In this document: positions 20,378-24,908 of the stretch, one piece after another
Position numbering within the stretch: position 1 is the stretch's first letter
Layout: the number at the start of each line of letters is the position of its first letter
NCBI GenBank assembly: GCA_036897485.1
Contig: JAYMTF010001253.1
Coordinates: 1 to 24,908 of the forward strand
Direction of reading: 5' to 3'
DNA from: Pelargonium nanum
Taxonomy: Eukaryota; Streptophyta; Magnoliopsida; Geraniales; Geraniaceae
Length of the DNA stretch: 24,908 nt
The notes under the pieces: model-generated
Seen by the model: the letters and a program-made list of their open reading frames with translations, nothing else
Database searches by the model: none
What the model was told of the DNA's origin: nothing
Position numbers and translations under genes: made by a program

Positions 20378-20967
20378 GTGGACCTGTGGCAACCTCAAGC
20401 TCCTCACGCGGCTCAGTTTCTCACAAGGATGATCAAGATTCAAGATTACACTTGACCCTCAGTAAAATACTAAAATGTCTCTGCAGATTGTTGTTTTGAT
20501 CTTCAACACTTGGGGCTAAATCCTGAATCCTTTGCAGCTTCTCCATTTCCTTCAGCTTGCTCATCAAATCGTTTCAGTCACTGACCAGACTTGCCTTGTC
20601 ACTTTCTAAGGTTTGAAAATGAGTTTTACGCTCATCAGTTTCTGATCTCAATCGCTGTATAATAGCAGAAACTGCAGTCTCAAGACAGAATTTTTTGCAC
20701 AAGCTCATCAATATTCTGACAGTTCTGTCAGTGTGACACAATCACCAGCCTCAAAATGTTCCTTAATCTTGCCTCGTAACATCTCCAGTTCGTTTACGAG
20801 TAGCTTTGATCCTTTTGTGCTCAACTTGAGCTGCCTTCACCTACAAATTGGCCAAAACATCTTAGCAAGATTGTAGAGCTGCAGATGCCATCCAACTCCC
20901 AGCTTCCTCGTCTTCAATGAACTTGCCATCACCTAATACATCTTGCAAGTTCTGAGTATAAGTTTTC
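20378..20967 (-). pseudogene. Fragment of a NETWORKED 2 (NET2/KIP1-like) actin-binding protein gene
   Basis: Read on the minus strand, the segment gives in order: FIEDEEAGSWMASAALQSC, a lysine-rich coiled-coil piece (KAAQVEHKRIKATRKR), then LETAVSAIIQRLRSETDE, HFQTLESDKASLVSD, LKEMEKLQRIQDL, SVEDQNNNLQRHF and REELEV. This order and wording match the conserved central coiled coil of plant NET2/kinase-interacting-protein family members, as I recall them. Several stops and frame changes interrupt it. The N-terminal actin-binding (NAB) domain and the C-terminus are absent, so it is a dead, truncated copy. Members of this family link actin to membranes, mainly in pollen. A functional parent should exist elsewhere in the genome. 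Confidence 0.75.
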
Positions 20968-21790
20968 AATTTGATATGACAACAATTCATATCCTAGTTC
21001 TTCAATCAAGTCTGAAAATATAGATGTGACCTAAACTACACATCTAGGACGAGAAAGGAGGGATCCCATTTCCTCTTCTCTAGTTTATTCACTATTGCTT
21101 ACGTTATTCTATAGATTCTGTAAATTTGCTAGGCAGCTAGTTGCTTACGAGGTTTCTTTCTTTGAAGATCCTGAGTAACTTGATGATGGTTTATCTTCTT
21201 ACTAATTAAAGCATATTTTCATATCAATCCATAGACTAAATTGGCTAAAATAATCAATCAAGTTTGTATCATTCCATTATTAGTCTAACCTTGTTGTCAA
21301 TCCAATGGTTAGTAGTGATTTTAGTGCAAGACTTTTCCTCTATATATATGATTATGAGACAGTAAACATTTTAGTATCTTTCCAAGTGCACAATGCAAAC
21401 AAAGACAGCCCATAATTCAACAAAATTAATAGACAAACCTGCATGCTGGTGTTGGAGAAATATCATTATTTGCAATATCTGATATTGCAGCGACCTCACA
21501 GGATCATATAACTGAACTCCTCAAGGGCTTCTTCACAAAGTTAACAATGCCATATATATACCTACTAGTTGGGTTGGTCGAGTCTTTGTGAGAATCAAGG
21601 TCACTGTAATCCTCCATCATGATCTCATATTCCTCCTAGGAGTAAGAAGTCGGTTTCTTCTTTCTAAGAGTGTAAGTCATTGTTCCCTTTAGGCTTTTCC
21701 TTATAGTTGGACAGGCGGACCTTCACAAACTTTACTTAGGGGGGCTCGTGGGCCTTCCACATCTACCGATACGGTCCACAACAGCAGCTT
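20968..21790. other. Region between the NET2 pseudogene and the PPR tail
   Basis: There is no intact gene. On the minus strand between about 21500 and 21720, short open stretches look protein-like (for example VKVRLSNYKEKPKG and EYEIMMEDYSDLDSHK), but they lie in different frames with stops between. They may be remnants of another gene or of the same pseudogene insertion. I do not recognise the family. Confidence 0.25.
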
Positions 21791-22216
21791 TTGAATATTT
21801 GGTTGCATGTCTCTACTTGCCATCTCCAGGAAAACATCAAAACCTCGTATTTTTAACTCCTTCGCTCATGAGAAAGGCTATCTATGATAGAGTTATATTG
21901 TAACATATCAGGCTTACAACTCCAACACTTCTATCTTCCTCAACAATCTATTAACAACAACTTTCTTCATATTACGAAGCATGTCAATTACTGCATCATA
22001 AGTAACTGTGACAAGATTGCAACACACCTCTTTCATATTCCTATCAACTTAGAAGCATCATCAGTTCTTCCCATTTTGCAAAATCCATTTATCAATGTAA
22101 TATAAGTTTGTTTCTGACTCACAACTTCTCTCTTCCATCATTCTCAGCAGCATAGCAGCAAGATCAGTTTTCCCATTTTGCAGTACTCATTAATCAGTAT
22201 GTTGAAAGTAAATATG
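21791..22216 (-). pseudogene. Decayed C-terminal PPR repeats of the adjacent PPR gene
   Basis: Directly after the stop of the PPR frame, other minus-strand frames keep PPR wording in the right order and spacing: TFNILINEYCKMGK, AAMLLRMMEERS, TYITLINGFCKMGRTDDA, VTVTYDAVIDML, then KPDMLQYNSIIDSL. Frame shifts and stops separate these blocks. The gene therefore once extended by about four more motifs. The last intact motif departs from the repeat consensus by loss of one C in a CTTCCTCAG-like stretch at about 22239 (plus-strand reading). Beyond about 21791 the similarity fades. Confidence 0.7.
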
Positions 22217-24184
22217 TCAAGTTTGAGACTTCCATCTTCTCAGCAACCCAACAGCAGCATCAATGTTACCCGCTTTGCGAAGCCCGTGTATCATAGTAGT
22301 ATAAGTAATTGCATTAGGTTTGATACTTCCCTCTTCCATTTTCCTCAGCAGCATAAAAGCAGCATTAGTATTACCGATTTTGCAAAACACATCTATCATT
22401 GTAGTATAAGTAACTACGTTAAATTTGACACTTTCCTCTTCCATCTTCCTCAGCATCACAACAGCAGCATCAATATTACCTGCTTTGCACAGCCCATTGA
22501 TCAATGCAGTATAAGTAACTACGTCGGGTTTTAAACTTCCCTCTTCCATCTTCCTCATCAACCCAAGAGCAGCATTAACATTATCCGTTTTGCAAAGTCC
22601 ATCAATCAATGTGTTATAAGTAACTACGTTAAGTTTTAAACTTCTGTCTTCCATCTTCTTCAGCAACCCAACGACGGCATCAATCTTCCTCGCTTTGCAA
22701 AACCCATCTATCAATATATTATAAGTAACTATGTTAGGTTCAATACTCCTCTCTTCCATCTTGTTAAGAAAACCAACAGCAGCATCAATATTACCCACTT
22801 TGCAAAGCCCATCTATCAATATGTTATAAGTAACTATGTCAGGTTTGACACTTCCCTCTTCCATCTTCCTCAGGAACCCAATAGCAGCATCAACATCACC
22901 CACTTTGAAAAGTCTGTCTATAAATACAGTATAAGTAACTATGTTAGGTTCCACACTTTCCTCTTTCATCTTCCTAAACAACCCAATAGCAGCACCAACA
23001 TTACCCACTTTGCAGAGCCCGTTTACCAATGTAGTGTAAGTAACTACATTAGGTTTGATACTTTCCTCTTCCATCTTCCTCAACAACCCACCAACAGCAT
23101 CAACATTGCCCGCTTTGCAAAGCCCATCTATCAATGTCGTATAACTAACTATATCATGTTTGAGACCACCTTCTTCCATTTTCCTCAGTACCCAAACAGC
23201 AGCATCCATGTTCCCCACTTTGCAAAGCCCATCTATCAATGTATTATAAGTAACTATGTTAGGTTTAAAACCTCCCTCTTCCATCTTTCTCAACAACTTG
23301 ACAGCAGCCGATATGTTACCTACTTTGCAAAGTCCATTTATCAATGTATTATAAGAAACTACATTAGGCTTGACACTTGCTTCTTCCATCTTCCTCATCA
23401 ACCCAAGAGCTTCACCAACATTACCCGTTTTGCAAAGCCCACGTATCAATGTAGTATAAGTAAACACATTAGGTTTGAAATTTCTCTCTTTCATCTTCCT
23501 CAGCAACGTAAGCGCAGCATCAGTCTTACCCAATTTGCAAAGCCCATTTATAACGGTAGTATAAGTAACTACATCGGGTGTAAAACCTCCATCTTCCATC
23601 TTCGTCAGCAACCCAAGAGCAGCATCAACCTTCCATGATTTGCAGTGACCATCAATCAATGTATTATAAGTAACCATGTTAGGCTTGCAACCTCCCTCTT
23701 CCATCTTCCTCAACATTTCCATAGCAGCACCTACGTTACCCACCTTGCAAAAACAGTTAATCACTATGTTCATAGTATAGGTATTCGATAAGATTCCACT
23801 TCTACACATGAGCTCATACAAAGAAATCACTTGAGAGTAATGCCTCTTTCTAGCAATTACAGTCAACAATTTAGTAAATTCATTAACAGAAGGCCTTGGA
23901 GAGGCTTGAAGTTTAAGTTTAAATAGAGAGACAGCTTCCTCAACCTCCATGAAATTGAGTCTTGTACCATGAAATTGACAAGGAGAAGGAGACCAAGCCC
24001 TCCCTGGTCTTGATGAAACAGCGGTTATGGGAAATGCAAGAGAAACATATAAGGCAGTAGCAGGAGGAACAAACCTTGAACCAAAAACTGACGCTGAAAT
24101 CACCATTTTGGTCTTCTGAAGAACTAAGAAGCTCGGTCTCGATTTCAGGATGTGAAGAGATGGAAGGAGATGTTGATACATCAA
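22217..24184 (-). CDS. P-class pentatricopeptide repeat protein, Rf-like, C-terminally truncated
   Basis: A single exon encodes 655 residues. Residues 1-99 are poor in acidic residues at the start and rich in S, R and hydrophobics, fitting an organelle transit peptide. From residue 100, PPR motifs of exactly 35 residues run without gaps: 15 complete (100-624) and a partial 16th (625-655). Typical wording is VTYNTLIDGLCKVGN and LLRKMEEGSVKPN. No E, E+ or DYW editing domain is present, so it is P class. The high similarity between motifs and intronless structure recall restorer-of-fertility-like (RFL) genes. Such proteins bind organelle, mostly mitochondrial, RNA to promote cleavage or stability. 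The terminal residues RRWKSQT are out of frame with the family, a sign of a recent frameshift. Alternative starts are M27 (24106) or an upstream out-of-frame ATG at 24203. Confidence 0.85.
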   Translation of the reverse strand: MMYQHLLPSLHILKSRPSFLVLQKTKMVISASVFGSRFVPPATALYVSLAFPITAVSSRPGRAWSPSPCQFHGTRLNFMEVEEAVSLFKLKLQASPRPSVNEFTKLLTVIARKRHYSQVISLYELMCRSGILSNTYTMNIVINCFCKVGNVGAAMEMLRKMEEGGCKPNMVTYNTLIDGHCKSWKVDAALGLLTKMEDGGFTPDVVTYTTVINGLCKLGKTDAALTLLRKMKERNFKPNVFTYTTLIRGLCKTGNVGEALGLMRKMEEASVKPNVVSYNTLINGLCKVGNISAAVKLLRKMEEGGFKPNIVTYNTLIDGLCKVGNMDAAVWVLRKMEEGGLKHDIVSYTTLIDGLCKAGNVDAVGGLLRKMEEESIKPNVVTYTTLVNGLCKVGNVGAAIGLFRKMKEESVEPNIVTYTVFIDRLFKVGDVDAAIGFLRKMEEGSVKPDIVTYNILIDGLCKVGNIDAAVGFLNKMEERSIEPNIVTYNILIDGFCKARKIDAVVGLLKKMEDRSLKLNVVTYNTLIDGLCKTDNVNAALGLMRKMEEGSLKPDVVTYTALINGLCKAGNIDAAVVMLRKMEEESVKFNVVTYTTMIDVFCKIGNTNAAFMLLRKMEEGSIKPNAITYTTMIHGLRKAGNIDAAVGLLRRWKSQT

Positions 24185-24203
24185 TAGGAAGTGGTGCGGC
24201 CAT

Positions 24204-24908
24204 GTGAGCGAAGGTCTCTATGCAGAGAACTTGTGTGTGCTCGTGAATGGTGATTTTCAGGAGAGTGAAGTGGATATGAGCCTGACTATAAAATTAGGGC
24301 TAACTTATGTTTTCCTCATTTTCGGTGAAAATGTTTCTCTTTTTCTTTTTCTTCCTCAAAAAAATAAAGGAAATTGCTATTTCCACAGCCAAAATGGCTG
24401 TTTCCACAGCATTCTATTTATTATATAACGTTAGGACAAAAATGCCCTCACACCAAATATTATTAAAATTAAAATTATTTTGTTTTCTTCCTCCCTCCCT
24501 CCTCGTTATTCTGTGTCATTTATGGAGAGTGTTGTCGTCCTAAGTTCAATATAAACTCCAGTATCCTTTTTTGGTCTCTTTCATACTATCATTTACCTTA
24601 AAGTTAAACCACTCCACTTTGTTGCAACTTGCAACAACCAAATAGGCTCAAAGTGGCTTACCATGACAACAATTGGATTATTTATAATTAAAGTGAATAC
24701 ATAATCTCATTTCTATTCCCACTCAATTTAAATTTTATTCAATTTCTATTGAACACCCGTGGTCAAAACTTGTTACTAATATGCATAAGAAAGAAACGCT
24801 CATAGCAGTGATGTTTCCAAGGTGATGGTTGTGGGCCGGGTCTATCACGATTACATCTGTCAAGTCATGTCATTTGTTGTTCACGACATACGACACAAAA
24901 TTAACGTG
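24204..24908. other. Upstream region of the PPR gene, no further gene seen
   Basis: This should hold the PPR promoter (minus strand). It contains T/C-rich runs at about 24335-24365 and 24480-24505. A small inverted repeat, CAGCC-AAAAT-GGCTG, at about 24386-24400 is flanked by two TTTCCACAGC copies. No TATA box could be assigned with confidence, and no coding signal is seen to the window end. Confidence 0.4.

Noticed and set aside
20378-20967. Possible functional coiled-coil gene on the minus strand
   Set aside because: Several stops and frame changes occur inside conserved NET2 blocks, and no splice signals remove them.
22178-23638. Plus-strand open frames of 118 and 160 codons with a repeated pattern
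   Set aside because: They are antisense shadows of the PPR repeats; the S/H/F/I-rich repeated wording follows from the complement of the 105-bp PPR unit.
22217-23900. Regular 105-bp repeats that could suggest a satellite or CRISPR-like array
   Set aside because: The period equals 35 codons and the minus strand is one long open PPR frame; there are no constant repeats with unique spacers.

Overview
The window is plant nuclear DNA, almost certainly from a eudicot and perhaps an asterid (the lineage is inference). The evidence is AT-rich intergenic DNA, multi-exon genes with GT-AG introns, a nuclear-type tRNA gene, tRNA-derived SINEs, MITEs, a TRIM, an L1-type LINE tail and a decayed Gypsy element. 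No bacterial, phage or CRISPR feature is present.

Layout. Bases 1-5150 hold no protein gene. They contain a cluster of CACGTG boxes, an L1-type LINE tail with a tiny LTR element (TRIM) inserted in it, three MITE-like elements, a 20-bp tandem repeat, one intact tRNA-Ala(CGC) gene on the minus strand and a SINE with perfect target-site duplications. Bases 5273-8890 (+) encode an 8-exon U-box E3 ligase with a USP-like N-terminus, a coiled coil and a kinase-like domain. Bases 9115-13839 (-) encode a 10-exon nucleobase-ascorbate transporter of the long NAT11/NAT12 type, convergent with the U-box gene. Bases 14770-16300 hold a decayed Gypsy retrotransposon. Bases 17574-19826 (+) encode a 5-exon nicotinamidase (NIC1 type) whose fourth intron carries an antisense SINE and a G-rich tract. 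Bases 20378-20967 (-) are a pseudogene fragment of a NETWORKED 2-type actin-binding coiled-coil protein. Bases 22217-24184 (-) encode an intronless P-class PPR protein, followed at its 3' end by about 400 bp of decayed PPR repeats.

The genes do not form one pathway. The window reads as ordinary gene-island chromatin with four apparently functional genes (ubiquitin ligase, transporter, NAD salvage, organelle RNA binding). All exon models were joined by hand from splice signals, reading phase and recalled family sequence. Reading phase closes exactly in the U-box, NAT and nicotinamidase genes.

The most interesting signals are three. First, the PPR array has a four-motif periodicity in its specificity residues and predicts an AYUAAYUAAGYYUAA-like RNA target. 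Second, the same gene appears to have lost its C-terminal repeats through a recent one-base deletion. Third, there are several nested or precisely bounded small retroelements. I saw no convincing evidence of a wholly new biological system.
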